The notes: generated by a model from the sequence alone, not told the origin. DNA of 64,000 nucleotides from Plotosus lineatus (GCA_024760905.1 CM045734.1:929467-993466), one strand, 5' to 3'; positions 45,267-58,386 are shown, counted from the first letter of the stretch. Program-made: numbers and translations.

Positions 45267-45805
45267 TTAAGAAAGGAGAGCAACTCGGCCAACTTATAGT
45301 GAACTGCGTGGCAAAATGCCGGTCCAGTGTGAAAAACATCTCAGAATCCTCCTGGCTGCCGTCCCTCATTCAGACGTCGACCATTCTTCTTTGCTTAACT
45401 GGGGTGGGATTAAAAACAGTTCTTCCTTTTCCACTCCATTTCGAAAACTTTCTCGAATTCACTTGCCTCTCTCCTGTCTGGGTCTCGGTTTCTTCGTTTG
45501 TTCACCATTGGTCATCGGAGACGTAATCCCTGTCACTGATTTTGTTTTCGGAATTTATTTGTATCATTTTCTGTTTCGGGATTTCTTTGTTCATTTCTTT
45601 TGTTTTCTTCAGTCATTTTATTTGATGATTTAAGTGATTTGTTGTTGTTGAGCGATTGCTTGTACAACCGAAAACCACGGTTTCCTTCCGACAGCTACGA
45701 ATTTTTGTTTGTTTTTTTGACCTGTTGAATTTTCATTCACAATATTTTTTTTATTTATTTATTTTTTTTTTACATGTTGGAAAATAAACATCCATTCCTT
45801 TCAAA

Positions 45806-45925
45806 AAGCTTACAGCACCTGGTATTCCTAGGGGGTCACCCATCCAAGTACTAAGCAGGCCCAACCCAGCTTCGCTTCCGAGATCAGATGAGATCGGGCC
45901 TTCTCAGGGTGGTATGGCCGTAGTT
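45806..45925 (-). rRNA. 5S rRNA gene, copy 41
   Basis: 120 nt with one CpG transition (CTCATCTGATC) and an A lost at the 5' end. Confidence 0.9.
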
Positions 45926-46449
45926 TAAGAAAGGAGAGCAACTCGCCAACTTATAGTGAACTGCGTGGCAAAATGCCGGTCCAGTGTGAAAACATCTCAG
46001 AATCCTCCTGGCTGCCGCCCTCATTCAGACGCCGACCATTCTTCTTTGCTTAACTGGGGTGGGATTAAAAACAGTTCTTCCTTTTCCACTCCATTTCAAA
46101 ACTTTCGATTTCACTTGCCTCTCTCCTGTCTGGGTCTCGGTTTCTTCGTTTGTTCACCATTGGTCATCGGAGACGTAATACCTGTCACTGATTTTGTTTT
46201 CGGAATTTATTTGTATCATTTTCTGTTTCGGGATTTCTTTGTTCATTTCTTTTGTTTTCTTCAGTCATTTTATTTGATGATTTAAGTGATTTGTTGTTGT
46301 TGAGCGATTGCTTGTACAACCGAAAACCACGGTTTCCTTCCGACAGCTACGAATTTTTGTTTGTTTTTTTGACCTGTTGAATTTTCATTCACAATATTTT
46401 TATTTTTTTTTTTTTACATGTTGGAAAATAAACATCCATTCCTTTCAAA

Positions 46450-46569
46450 AAGCTTACAGCACCTGGTATTCCTAGGGGGTCACCCATCCAAGTACTAAGC
46501 AGGCCCAACCCAGCTTCGCTTCCGAGATCAGACGAGATCAGGCCTTCTCAGGGTGGTATGGCCGTAAGC
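46450..46569 (-). rRNA. 5S rRNA gene, copy 42
   Basis: 120 nt with one CpG transition (GCCTGATCTCG), GCGAAG type. Confidence 0.92.
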
Positions 46570-47100
46570 GAAGAAAGGAGAGCAACTCGGCCAACTTATA
46601 GTGAACTGCGTGGCAAAATACCGGTCCAGTGTGAAAAACATCTCAGAATCCTCCTGGCTGCCGTCCCTCATTCAGACGTCGACCATTCTTCTTTGCTTAA
46701 CTGGGGTGGGATTAAAAACAGTTCTTCCTTTTCCACTCCATTTCGAAAACTTTCTCGATTTCACTTGCCTCTCTCCTGTCTGGGTCTCGGTTTCTTCGTT
46801 TGTTCACCATTGGTCATCGGAGACGTAATACCTGTCACTGATTTTGTTTTCGGAATTTATTTGTATCATTTTCTGTTTCGGGATTTCTTTGTTCATTTCT
46901 TTTGTTTTCTTCAGTCATTTTATTTGATGATTTAAGTGATTTGTTGTTGTTGAGCGATTGCTTGTACAACCGAAAACCACGGTTTCCTTCCGACAGCTAC
47001 GAATTTTTGTTTGTTTTTTTGACCTGTTGAATTTTCATTCACAATATTTTTATTTATTTTTTTTTTACATGTTGGAAAATAAACATCCATTCCTTTCAAA

Positions 47101-47220
47101 AAGCTTACAGCACCTGGTATTCCTAGGGGGTCACCCATCCAAGTACTAAGAAGGCCCAACCCAGCTTCGCTTCCGAGATCAGACGAGATCGGGCCTTCTC
47201 AGGGTGGTATGGCCGTAAGT
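47101..47220 (-). rRNA. 5S rRNA gene, copy 43
   Basis: 120 nt with a private change at nt 71 (CCTTCTTAG), GTTTAAG type. Confidence 0.92.
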
Positions 47221-47752
47221 TTAAGAAAGGAGAGCAACTCGCCAACTTATAGTGAACTGCGTGGCAAAATGCCGGTCCAGTGTGAAAAACATCTCAGAAT
47301 CCTCCTGGCTGCCGCGCCTCATTCAGGCGCCGACCATTCTTCTTTGCTTAACTGGGGTGGGATTAAAAACAGTTCTTCCTTTTCCACTCCATTTCCAAAA
47401 CTTTCTCGATTTCACTTGCCTCTCTCCTGTCTGGGTCTCGGTTTCTTCGTTTGTTCACCATTGGTCATCGGAGACGTAATACCTGTCACTGATTTTGTTT
47501 TCGGAATTTATTTGTATCATTTTCTGTTTCGGGATTTCTTTGTTCATTTCTTTTGTTTTCTTCAGTCATTTTATTTGATGATTTAAGTGATTTGTTGTTG
47601 TTGAGCGATTGCTTGTACAACCGAAAACCACGGTTTCCTTCCGACAGCTACGAATTTTTGTTTGTTTTTTTGACCTGTTGAATTTTCATTCACAATATTT
47701 TTATTTATTTTTTTTTTTACATGTTGGAAAATAAACATCCATTCCTTTCAAA

Positions 47753-47871
47753 AAGCTTACAGCACCTGGTATTCCTAGGGGTCACCCATCCAAGTACTAA
47801 GCAGGCTCCAACCCAGCTTCGCTCCGAGATCAGACGAGATCGGGCCTTCTCAGGGTGGTATGGCCGTAAGT
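47753..47871 (-). rRNA. 5S rRNA gene, copy 44
   Basis: 119 nt, indels as in copy 1, GTTTAAG type. Confidence 0.88.
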
Positions 47872-48402
47872 TTAAGAAAGGAGAGCAACTCGCCAACTTA
47901 TAGTGAACTGCGTGGCAAAATGCCGGTCCAGTGTGAAAAACATCTCAGAATCCTCCTGGCTGCCGCCCTCATTCAGACGACGACCATTCTTCTTTGCTTA
48001 ACTGGGGTGGGATTAAAAACAGTTCTTCCTTTTCCACTCCATTTCCAAAACTTTCTCGATTTCACTTGCCTCTCTCCTGTCTGGGTCTCGGTTTCTTCGT
48101 TTGTTCACCATTGGTCATCGGAGACGTAATACCTGTCACTGATTTTGTTTTCGGAATTTATTTGTATCATTTTCTGTTTCGGGATTTCTTTGTTCATTTC
48201 TTTTGTTTTCTTCAGTCATTTTATTTGATGATTTAAGTGATTTGTTGTTGTTGAGCGATTGCTTGTACAACCGAAAACCACGGTTTCCTTCCGACAGCTA
48301 CGAATTTTTGTTTGTTTTTTTGACCTGTTGAATTTTCATTCACAATATTTTTATTTATTTTTTTTTTTACATGTTGGAAAATAAACATCCATTCCTTTCA
48401 AA

Positions 48403-48522
48403 AAGCTTACAGCACCTGGTATTCCTAGGGGTCACCCATCCAAGTACTAAGCAGGCTCCAACCCAGCTTCGCTTCCGAGATCAGACGATATCGGGCCTTC
48501 TCAGGGTGGTATGGCCGTAAGC
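48403..48522 (-). rRNA. 5S rRNA gene, copy 45
   Basis: 120 nt by a loss and a gain (GACCCC and GGAGCC). Private CCGATATCGTC. GCGAAG/CTCGCC recombinant. Confidence 0.88.
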
Positions 48523-49050
48523 GAAGAAAGGAGAGCAACTCGCCAACTTATAGTGAACTGCGTGGCAAAATGCCGGTCCAGTGTGAAAACATCTCAGAAT
48601 CCTCCTGGCTGCCGCCCTCATTCAGACGCCGACCATTCTTCTTTGCTTAACTGGGGTGGGATTAAAAACAGTTCTTCCTTTTCCACTCCATTTCGAAAAC
48701 TTTCTCGATTTCACTTGCCTCTCTCCTGTCTGGGTCTCGGTTTCTTCGTTTGTTCACCATTGGTCATCGGAGACGTAATACCTGTCACTGATTTTGTTTT
48801 CGGAATTTATTTGTATCATTTTCTGTTTCGGGATTTCTTTGTTCATTTCTTTTGTTTTCTTCAGTCATTTTATTTGATGATTTAAGTGATTTGTTGTTGT
48901 TGAGCGATTGCTTGTACAACCGAAAACCACGGTTTCCTTCCGACAGCTACGAATTTTTGTTTGTTTTTTTGACCTGTTGAATTTTCATTCACAATATTTT
49001 TATTTATTTTTTTTTTACATGTTGGAAAATAAACATCCATTCCTTTCAAA

Positions 49051-49170
49051 AAGCTTACAGCACCTGGTATTCCTAGGGGGTCACCCATCCAAGTACTAAG
49101 CAGGCTCCAACCCAGCTTCGCTCCGAGATCAGACGAGATCGGGCCTTCTCAGGGTGGTATGGCCGTAGTT
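49051..49170 (-). rRNA. 5S rRNA gene, copy 46
   Basis: 120 nt with a gain at GGAGCC and a loss at CGGAGCG; an A lost at the 5' end. Confidence 0.88.
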
Positions 49171-49713
49171 TAAGAATGGAGAGCAACTCGCCCAACTTAT
49201 AGTGAACTGCGTGGCAAAATGCCGGTCCAGTGTGAAAAACATCTCAGAATCCTCCTGGCTGCCGTCCCTCATTCAGACGTCGACCATTCTTCTTTGCTTA
49301 ACTGGGGTGGGATTAAAAACAGTTCTTCCTTTTCCACTCCATTTCGAAAACTTTCTCGATTTCACTTGCCTCTCTCCTGTCTGGGTCTCGGTTTCTTCGT
49401 TTGTTCACCATTGGTCATCGGAGACGTAATCCCTGTCACTGATTTTGTTTTCGGAATTTATTTGTATCATTTTCTGTTTCGGGATTTCTTTGTTCATTTC
49501 TTTTGTTTTCTTCAGTCATTTTATTTGATGATTTAAGTGATTTGTTGTTGTTGAGCGATTGCTTGTACAACCGAAAACCACGGTTTCCTTCCGACAGCTA
49601 CGAATTTTTGTTTGTTTTTTTGACCTGTTGAATTTTCATTCACAATATTTTTATTTATTTTTTTTTTATTTTTTTTTTTACATGTTGGAAAATAAACATC
49701 CATTCCTTTCAAA

Positions 49714-49833
49714 AAGCTTACAGCACCTGGTATTCCTAGGGGGTCACCCATCCAAGTACTAAGCAGGCCCAACCCAGCTTCGCTTCCGAGATCAGACGAG
49801 ATCGGGCCTTCTCAGGGTGGTATGGCCGTAAGC
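49714..49833 (-). rRNA. 5S rRNA gene, copy 47
   Basis: 120 nt consensus, GCGAAG type. The spacer before it has private changes (GCGGGGGACT). Confidence 0.93.
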
Positions 49834-50367
49834 GAAGAAAGGAGAGCAACTCGGCCAACTTATAGTGAACTGCGTGGCAAAATGCCGGTCCAGTGTGAAA
49901 AACATCTCAGAATCCTCCTGGCTGCCGTCCCTCATTCAGACGTCGACCATTCTTCTTTGCTTAACTGGCGGGGGACTAAAAACAGTTCTTCCTTTTCCCC
50001 CCCATTTCGAAAACTTTCTCGATTTCACTTGCCTCTCTCCTGTCTGGGCCTCCGTTTCTTCGTTTGTCCACCATTGGTCATCGGAGACGTAATACCTGTC
50101 ACTGATTTTGTTTTCGGAATTTATTTGTATCATTTTCTGTTTCGGGATTTCTTTGTTCATTTCTTTTGTTTTCTTCAGTCATTTTATTTGATGATTTAAG
50201 TGATTTGTTGTTGTTGAGCGATTGCTTGTACAACCGAAAACCACGGTTTCCTTCCGACAGCTACGAATTTTTGTTTGTTTTTTTGACCTGTTGAATTTTC
50301 ATTCACAATATTTTTATTTTTTTTTTTTTTTTTACATGTTGGAAAATAAACATCCATTCCTTTCAAA

Positions 50368-50487
50368 AAGCTTACAGCACCTGGTATTCCTCGGGGGTCA
50401 CCCATCCAAGTACTAAGCAGGCCCAACCCAGCTTCGCTTCCGAGATCAGACGAGATCGGGCCTTCTCAGGGTGGTATGGCCGTAAGT
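50368..50487 (-). rRNA. 5S rRNA gene, copy 48
   Basis: 120 nt with CCGAGGAAT shared with copy 19. GTTTAAG/CTCGGCC recombinant. Confidence 0.92.
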
Positions 50488-51016
50488 TTAAGAAAGGAGA
50501 GCAACTCGGCCAACTTATAGTGAACTGCGTGGCAAAATGCCGGTCCAGTGTGAAAAACATCTCAGAATCCTCCTGGCTGCCGCCCTCATTCAGACGCCGA
50601 CCATTCTTCTTGCTTAACTGGGGTGGGATTAAAACAGTTCTTCCTTTTCCACTCCATTTCAAAACTTTCTCGATTTCACTTGCCTCTCTCCTGTCTGAGT
50701 CTCGGATTCTTCGATTGTTCACCATTGGTCATCGGAGACGTAATACCTGTCACTGATTTTGTTTTCGGAATTTATTTGTATCATTTTCTGTTTCGGGATT
50801 TCTTTGTTCATTTCTTTTGTTTTCTTCAGTCATTTTATTTGATGATTTAAGTGATTTGTTGTTGTTGAGCGATTGCTTGTACAACCGAAAACCACGGTTT
50901 CCTTCCGACAGCTACGAATTTTTGTTTGTTTTTTTGACCTGTTGAATTTTCATTCACAATATTTTTATTTATTTTTTTTTTTACATGTTGGAAAATAAAC
51001 ATCCATTCCTTTCAAA

Positions 51017-51135
51017 AAGCTTACAGCACCTGGTATTCCTAGGGGTCACCCATCCAAGTACTAAGCAGGCTCCAACCCAGCTTCGCTCCGAGATCAGACG
51101 AGATCGGGCCTTCTCAGGGTGGTATGGCCGTAAGT
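51017..51135 (-). rRNA. 5S rRNA gene, copy 49
   Basis: 119 nt, indels as in copy 1, GTTTAAG type. Confidence 0.88.
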
Positions 51136-51665
51136 TTAAGAAAGGAGAGCAACTCGCCAACTTATAGTGAACTGCGTGGCAAAATGCCGGTCCAGTGTGA
51201 CAAACATCTCAGAATCCTCCTGGCTGCCGTCCCTCATTCAGACGTCGACCATTCTTCTTTGCTTAACTGGGGTGGGATTAAAAACAGTTCTTCCTTTTCC
51301 ACTCCATTTCCAAAACTTTCTCGATTTCACTTGCCTCTCTCCTGTCTGGGTCTCGGTTTCTTCGTTTGTTCACCATTGGTCATCGGAGACGTAATACCTG
51401 TCACTGATTTTGTTTTCGGAATTTATTTGTATCATTTTCTGTTTCGGGATTTCTTTGTTCATTTCTTTTGTTTTCTTCAGTCATTTTATTTGATGATTTA
51501 AGTGATTTGTTGTTGTTGAGCGATTGCTTGTACAAGCCAAAACCACCGTTTCCTTCCGACTGCTACGAATTTTTGTTTGTTTTTTGACCTGTTGAATTTT
51601 CATTCACAATATTTTTATTTATTTTTTTTTTACATGTTGGAAAATAAACATCCATTCCTTTCAAA

Positions 51666-51784
51666 AAGCTTACAGCACCTGGTATTCCTAGGGGGTCACC
51701 CATCCAAGTACTAAGCAGGCCCAACCCAGCTTCGCTCCGAGATCAGACGAGATCGGGCCTTCTCAGGGTGGTATGGCCGTAAGT
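51666..51784 (-). rRNA. 5S rRNA gene, copy 50
   Basis: 119 nt: only the CGGAGCG loss, without the other two indels. GTTTAAG type. Same haplotype as copy 53. Confidence 0.89.
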
Positions 51785-52309
51785 TTAAGAAAGGAGAGCA
51801 ACTCGCCAACTTATAGTGAACTGCGTGGCAAAATGCCGGTCCAGTGTGAAAACATCTCAGAATCCTCCTGGCTGCCGCCCTCATTCAGACGCCGACCATT
51901 CTTCTTTGCTTAACTGGGGTGGGATTAAAACAGTTCTTCCTTTTCCACTCCATTTCAAAACTTTCGATTTCACTTGCCTCTCTCCTGTCTGGGTCTCGGT
52001 TTCTTCGTTTGTTCACCATTGGTCATCGGAGACGTAATACCTGTCACTGATTTTGTTTTCGGAATTTATTTGTATCATTTTCTGTTTCGGGATTTCTTTG
52101 TTCATTTCTTTTGTTTTCTTCAGTCATTTTATTTGATGATTTAAGTGATTTGTTGTTGTTGAGCGATTGCTTGTACAACCGAAAACCACGGTTTCCTTCC
52201 GACAGCTACGAATTTTTGTTTGTTTTTTTGACCTGTTGAATTTTCATTCACAATATTTTTATTTATTTTTTTTTTACATGTTGGAAAATAAACATCCATT
52301 CCTTTCAAA

Positions 52310-52429
52310 AAGCTTACAGCACCTGGTATTCCTAGGGGGTCACCCATCCAAGTACTAAGCAGGCCCAACCCAGCTTCGCTTCCGAGATCAGACGAGATCG
52401 GGCCTTCTCAGGGTGGTATGGCCGTAAGC
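52310..52429 (-). rRNA. 5S rRNA gene, copy 51
   Basis: 120 nt consensus, GCGAAG type. Confidence 0.94.
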
Positions 52430-52960
52430 GAAGAAAGGAGAGCAACTCGGCCAACTTATAGTGAACTGCGTGGCAAAATACCGGTCCAGTGTGAAAAACA
52501 TCTCAGAATCCTCCTGGCTGCCGTCCCTCATTCAGACGTCGACCATTCTTCTTTGCTTAACTGGGGTGGGATTAAAAACAATTCTTCCTTTTCCACTCCA
52601 TTTCGAAAACTTTCTCGATTTCACTTGCCTCTCTCCTGTCTGGGTCTCGGTTTCTTCGTTTGTTCACCATTGGTCATCGGAGACGTAATACCTGTCCCTG
52701 ATTTTGTTTTCGGAATTTATTTGTATCATTTTCTGTTTCGGGATTTCTTTGTTCATTTCTTTTGTTTTCTTCAGTCATTTTATTTGATGATTTAAGTGAT
52801 TTGTTGTTGTTGAGCGATTGCTTGTACAACCGAAAACCACGGTTTCCTTCCGACAGCTACGAATTTTTGTTTGTTTTTTTGACCTGTTGAATTTTCATTC
52901 ACAATATTTTTATTTATTTTTTTTTTACATGTTGGAAAATAAACATCCATTCCTTTCAAA

Positions 52961-53080
52961 AAGCTTACAGCACCTGGTATTCCTAGGGGGTCACCCATCC
53001 AAGTACTAAGCAGGCCCAACCCAGCTTCGCTTCCGAGATCAGACGAGATCGGGCCTTCTCAGGGTGGTATGGCCGTAGTT
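52961..53080 (-). rRNA. 5S rRNA gene, copy 52
   Basis: 120 nt consensus with an A lost at the 5' end, GTTTAAG type. Confidence 0.92.
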
Positions 53081-53612
53081 TAAGAAGGGAGAGCAACTCG
53101 GCCAACTTATAGTGACCTGCGTGGCAAAATGCCGGTCCAGTGTGAAAAACATCTCAGAATCCTCCTGGCTGCCGTCCCTCATTCAGACGTCGACCATTCT
53201 TCTTTGCTTAACTGGGGTGGGATTAAAAACAGTTCTTCCTTTTCCACTCCATTTCGAAAACTTTCTCGATTTCACTTGCCTCTCTCCTGTCTGGGTCTCG
53301 GTTTCTTCGTTTGTTCACCATTGGTCATCGGAGACGTAATCCCTGTCACTGATTTTGTTTTCGGAATTTATTTGTATCATTTTCTGTTTCGGGATTTCTT
53401 TGTTCATTTCTTTTGTTTTCTTCAGTCATTTTATTTGATGATTTAAGTGATTTGTTGTTGTTGAGCGATTGCTTGTACAACCGAAAACCACGGTTTCCTT
53501 CCGACAGCTACGAATTTTTGTTTGTTTTTTTGACCTGTTGAATTTTCATTCACAATATTTTTATTTATTTTTTTTTTTACATGTTGGAAAATAAACATCC
53601 ATTCCTTTCAAA

Positions 53613-53731
53613 AAGCTTACAGCACCTGGTATTCCTAGGGGGTCACCCATCCAAGTACTAAGCAGGCCCAACCCAGCTTCGCTCCGAGATCAGACGAGAT
53701 CGGGCCTTCTCAGGGTGGTATGGCCGTAAGT
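53613..53731 (-). rRNA. 5S rRNA gene, copy 53
   Basis: 119 nt, identical indel state to copy 50, three units away. Confidence 0.89.
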
Positions 53732-54260
53732 TTAAGAAAGGAGAGCAACTCGCCAACTTATAGTGAACTGCGTGGCAAAATGCCGGTCCAGTGTGAAAAC
53801 ATCTCAGAATCCTCCTGGCTGCCGCCCTCATTCAGACGCCGACCATTCTTCTTTGCTTAACTGGGGTGGGATTAAAAACAGTTCTTCCTTTTCCACTCCA
53901 TTTCAAAACTTTCTCGATTTCCCTTGCCTCTCTCCTGTCTCGGTCTCGGTTTCTTTGGTTGTTCACCATTGGTCATCGGAGACGTAATACCTGTCCCTGA
54001 TTTTGTTTTCGGAATTTATTTGTATCATTTTCTGTTTCGGGATTTCTTTGTTCATTTCTTTTGTTTTCTTCAGTCATTTTATTTGATGATTTAAGTGATT
54101 TGTTGTTGTTGAGCGATTGCTTGTACAACCGAAAACCACGGTTTCCTTCCGACAGCTACGAATTTTTGTTTGTTTTTTTGACCTGTTGAATTTTCATTCA
54201 CAATATTTTTTTTATTTATTTTTTTTACATGTTGGAAAATAAACATCCATTCCTTTCAAA

Positions 54261-54380
54261 AAGCTTACAGCACCTGGTCTTCCTAGGGGGTCACCCATCC
54301 AAGTACTAAGCAGGCCCAACCCAGCTTCGCTTCCGAGATCAGACGAGATCGGGCCTTCTCAGGGTGGTATGGCCGTAAGC
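54261..54380 (-). rRNA. 5S rRNA gene, copy 54
   Basis: 120 nt with a private change GGAAGACC at nt 102. Its spacer contains the assembly gap. Confidence 0.92.
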
Positions 54381-54680
54381 GAAGAAAGGAGAGCAACTCG
54401 GCCAACTTATAGTGAACTGCGTGGCAAAATGCCGGTCCAGTGTGAAAACATCTCAGAATCCTCCTGGCTGCCGTCCCTCATTCAGACGTCGACCATTCTT
54501 CTTTGCTTAACTGGGGTGGGATTAAAAACAGTTCTTCCTTTTCCACTCCATTTCGAAAACTTTCTCGATTTCACTTGCCTCTCTCCTGTCTGGGTCTCGG
54601 TTTCTTCGTTTGTTCACCATTGGTCATCGGAGACGTAATCCCTGTCACTGATTTTGTTTTCGGAATTTATTTGTATCATT

Positions 54681-54780
54681 NNNNNNNNNNNNNNNNNNNN
54701 NNNNNNNNNNNNNNNNNNNNNNNNNNNNNNNNNNNNNNNNNNNNNNNNNNNNNNNNNNNNNNNNNNNNNNNNNNNNNNNN
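54681..54780. other. Assembly gap (100 N)
   Basis: Exactly 100 N. The flanks join in register, so that only the 12 spacer bases TTCTGTTTCGGG would be missing if nothing else were lost. A fixed 100-N block usually marks a gap of unknown size, so whole units may be missing here. Confidence 0.95.
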
Positions 54781-54999
54781 ATTTCTTTGTTCATTTCTTT
54801 TGTTTTCTTCAGTCATTTTATTTGATGATTTAAGTGATTTGTTGTTGTTGAGCGATTGCTTGTACAACCGAAAACCACGGTTTCCTTCCGACAGCTACGA
54901 ATTTTTGTTTGTTTTTTTGACCTGTTGAATTTTCATTCACAATATTTTTATTTATTTATTTTTTTACATGTTGGAAAATAAACATCCATTCCTTTCAAA

Positions 55000-55119
55000 A
55001 AGCTTACAGCACCTGGTATTCCTAGGGGGTCACCCATCCAAGTACTAAGCAGGCCCAACCCAGCTTCGCTTCCGAGATCAGACGAGATCGGGCCTTCTCA
55101 GGGTGGTATGGCCGTAAGC
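55000..55119 (-). rRNA. 5S rRNA gene, copy 55
   Basis: 120 nt consensus, GCGAAG type, first copy after the gap. Confidence 0.94.
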
Positions 55120-55653
55120 GAAGAAAGGAGAGCAACTCGGCCAACTTATAGTGAACTGCGTGGCAAAATGCCGGTCCAGTGTGAAAAACATCTCAGAATC
55201 CTCCTGGCTGCCGTCCCTCATTCAGACGTCGACCATTCTTCTTTGCTTAACTGGGGTGGGATTAAAAACAGTTCTTCCTTTTCCACTCCATTTCGAAAAC
55301 TTTCTCGATTTCACTTGCCTCTCTCCTGTCTGGGTCTCGGTTTCTTCGTTTGTTCACCATTGGTCATCGGAGACGTAATACCTGTCCCTGATTTTGTTTT
55401 CGGAATTTATTTGTATCATTTTCTGTTTCGGGATTTCTTTGTTCATTTCTTTTGTTTTCTTCAGTCATTTTATTTGATGATTTAAGTGATTTGTTGTTGT
55501 TGAGCGATTGCTTGTACAACCGAAAACCACGGTTTCCTTCCGACAGCTACAAATTTTTGTTTGTTTTTTTTGACCTGTTGAATTTTCATTCACAATTTTT
55601 TTTTATTTATTTTTTTTTTACATGTTGGAAAATAAACATCCATTCCTTTCAAA

Positions 55654-55773
55654 AAGCTTACAGCACCTGGTATTCCTAGGGGGTCACCCATCCAAGTACT
55701 AAGCAGGCCCAACCCAGCTTCGCTTCCGAGATCAGACGAGATCGGGCCTTCTCAGGGTGGTATGGCCGTAAGC
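55654..55773 (-). rRNA. 5S rRNA gene, copy 56
   Basis: 120 nt consensus, GCGAAG type. Confidence 0.94.
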
Positions 55774-56304
55774 GAAGAAAGGAGAGCAACTCGGCCAACT
55801 TATAGTGAACTGCGTGGCAAAATGCCGGTCCAGTGTGAAAAACATCTCAGAATCCTCCTGGCTGCCGTCCCTCATTCAGACGTCGACCATTCTTCTTTGC
55901 TTAACTGGGGTGGGATTAAAAACAGTTCTTCCTTTTCCACTCCATTTGAAAACTTTCTCGATTTCACTTGCCTCTCTCCTGTCTGGGTCTCGGTTTCTTC
56001 GTTTGTTCACCATTGGTCATCGGAGACGTAATACCTGTCACTGATTTTGTTTTCGGAATTTATTTGTATCATTTTCTGTTAGGGAATTTCTTTGTTCATT
56101 TCTTTTGTTTTCTTCAGTCATTTTATTTGATAATTTAAGTGATTTGTTGTTGTTGAGCGATTGCTTGTACAACCGAAAACCACGGTTTCCTTCCGACAGC
56201 TACGAATTTTTGTTTGTTTTTTTGACCTGTTGAATTTTCATTCACAATATTTTTATTTATTTATTTTTTTACATGTTGGAAAATAAACATCCATTCCTTT
56301 CAAA

Positions 56305-56423
56305 AAGCTTACAGCACCTGGTATTCCTAGGGGGTCACCCATCCAAGTACTAAGCAGGCCCAACCCAGCTTCGCTTCCGAGATCAGACGAGATCGGGCCT
56401 TCTCAGGGTGGTATGGCCGTGGC
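56305..56423 (-). rRNA. 5S rRNA gene, copy 57
   Basis: 119 nt. The 5' end is GCCACGGCC instead of GCTTACGGCC. First copy of a subfamily that dominates the right side of the window. Confidence 0.9.
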
Positions 56424-56960
56424 GAAGAAAGGAGAGCAACTCGGCCAACTTATAGTGAACTGCGTGGCAAAATGCCGGTCCAGTGTGAAAAACATCTCAG
56501 AATCCTCCTGGCTGCCGTCCCTCATTCAGGCGTCGACCATTCTTCTTTGCTTAACTGGGGTGGGATTAAAAACAGTTCTTCCTTTTCCACTCCATTTCGA
56601 AAACTTTCTCGATTTCACTTGCCTCTCTCCTGTCTGGGTCTCGGTTTCTTCGTTTGTTCACCATTGGTCATCGGAGGCGTAATACCTGTCCCTGATTTTG
56701 TTTTCGGAATTTATTTGTATCATTTTCTGTTTCGGGATTTCTTTGTTCATTTCTTTTGTTTTCTTCAGTCATTTTATTTGATGATTTAAGTGATTTGTTG
56801 TTGTTGAGCGATTGCTTGTACAACCGAAAACCACGGTTTCCTTCCGACAGCTACGAATTTTTGTTTGTTTTTTTTGACCTGTTGAATTTTCATTCACAAT
56901 ATTTTTTTTATTTATTTTTTTTTTTTACATGTTGGAAAATAAACATCCATTCCTTTCAAA

Positions 56961-57080
56961 AAGATTACAGCACCTGGTATTCCTAGGGGGTCACCCATCC
57001 AAGTACTAAGCAGGCCCAACCCAGCTTCGCTTCCGAGATCAGACGACATCGGGCCTTCTCAGGGTGGTATGGCCGTAAGC
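56961..57080 (-). rRNA. 5S rRNA gene, copy 58
   Basis: 120 nt; GTAATCTTTTT at the 3' end breaks one helix I pair. Also CCGATGTCGTC, as in copy 31. Confidence 0.9.
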
Positions 57081-57612
57081 GAAGAATGGAGAGCAACTCG
57101 GCCAACTTATAGTGAACTGCGTGGCAAAATGCCGGTCCAGTGTGAAAAACATCTCAGAATCCTCCTGGCTGCCGTCCCTCATTCAGACGTCGACCATTCT
57201 TCTTTGCTTAACTGGGGTGGGATTAAAAACAGTTCTTCCTTTTCCACTCCATTTCGAAAACTTTCTCGATTTCACTTGCCTCTCTCCTGTCTGGGTCTCG
57301 GTTTCTTCGTTTGTTCACCATTGGTCATCGGAGACGTAATACCTGTCACTGATTTTGTTTTGAATTTATTTGTATCATTTTCTGTTTCGGGATTTCTTTG
57401 TTCATTTCTTTTGTTTTCTTCAGTCATTTTATTTGATGATTTAAGTGATTTGTTGTTGTTGAGCGATTGCTTGTACAACCGAAAACCACGGTTTCCTTCC
57501 GACAGCTACGAATTTTTGTTTGTTTTTTTGACCTGTTGAATTTTCATTCACAATATTTTTATTTATTTTTTTTTTTTTACATGTTGGAAAATAAACATCC
57601 ATTCCTTTCAAA

Positions 57613-57731
57613 AAGCTTACAGCACCTGGTATTCCTAGGGGGTCACCCATCCAAGTACTAAGCAGGCCCAACCCAGCTTCGCTTCCGAGATCAGGCGAGA
57701 TCGGGCCTTCTCAGGGTGGTATGGCCGTAGC
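57613..57731 (-). rRNA. 5S rRNA gene, copy 59
   Basis: 119 nt with 5' end GCTACGGCC and CTCGCCTGATC. Its spacer has several private changes. Confidence 0.89.
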
Positions 57732-58267
57732 GAAGAAAGGAGAGCAACTCGGCGAACTTATAGTGAACGGCGTGGCAAAGTGCCGGGCCAGTGTGAAAAA
57801 CATCTCAGAACCCTCCTGGCTGCCGTCCCTCATTCAGGCGTCGACGATTCTTCTTTGCTTAACTGGGGTGGGATTAAAAACAGTTCTTCCTTTTCCACTC
57901 CATTTGAAAACTTTCTCGATTTCACTTGCCTCTCTCCTGTCTGGGTCTCGGTTTCTTCGTTTGTTCACCATTGGTCATCGGAGGCGTAATCTCTGTCAGT
58001 GATTTTGGTTTGTGAGTTTAGTTGGATCATTTTCTGTTTCGGGATTTCTTTGTTCATTTCTTTTGTTTTCTTCAGTCATTTTATTTGATGATTTAAGTGA
58101 TTTGTTGTTGTTGAGCGATTGCTTGTACAACCGAAAACCACGGTTTCCTTCCGACAGCTACGAATTTTTGTTTGTTTTTTTGACCTGTTGAATTTTCATT
58201 CACAATATTTTTATTTTTTTATTTTTTATTTTTACATGTTGGAAAATAAACATCCATTCCTTTCAAA

Positions 58268-58386
58268 AAGCTTACAGCACCTGGTATTCCTAGGGGGTCA
58301 CCCATCCAAGTACTAAGCAGGCCCAACCCAGCTTCGCTTCCGAGATCAGACGAGATCGGGCCTTCTCAGGATGGTATGGCCGTGGC
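58268..58386 (-). rRNA. 5S rRNA gene, copy 60
   Basis: 119 nt with 5' end GCCACGGCC and CCATCCTGAG. Confidence 0.89.
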
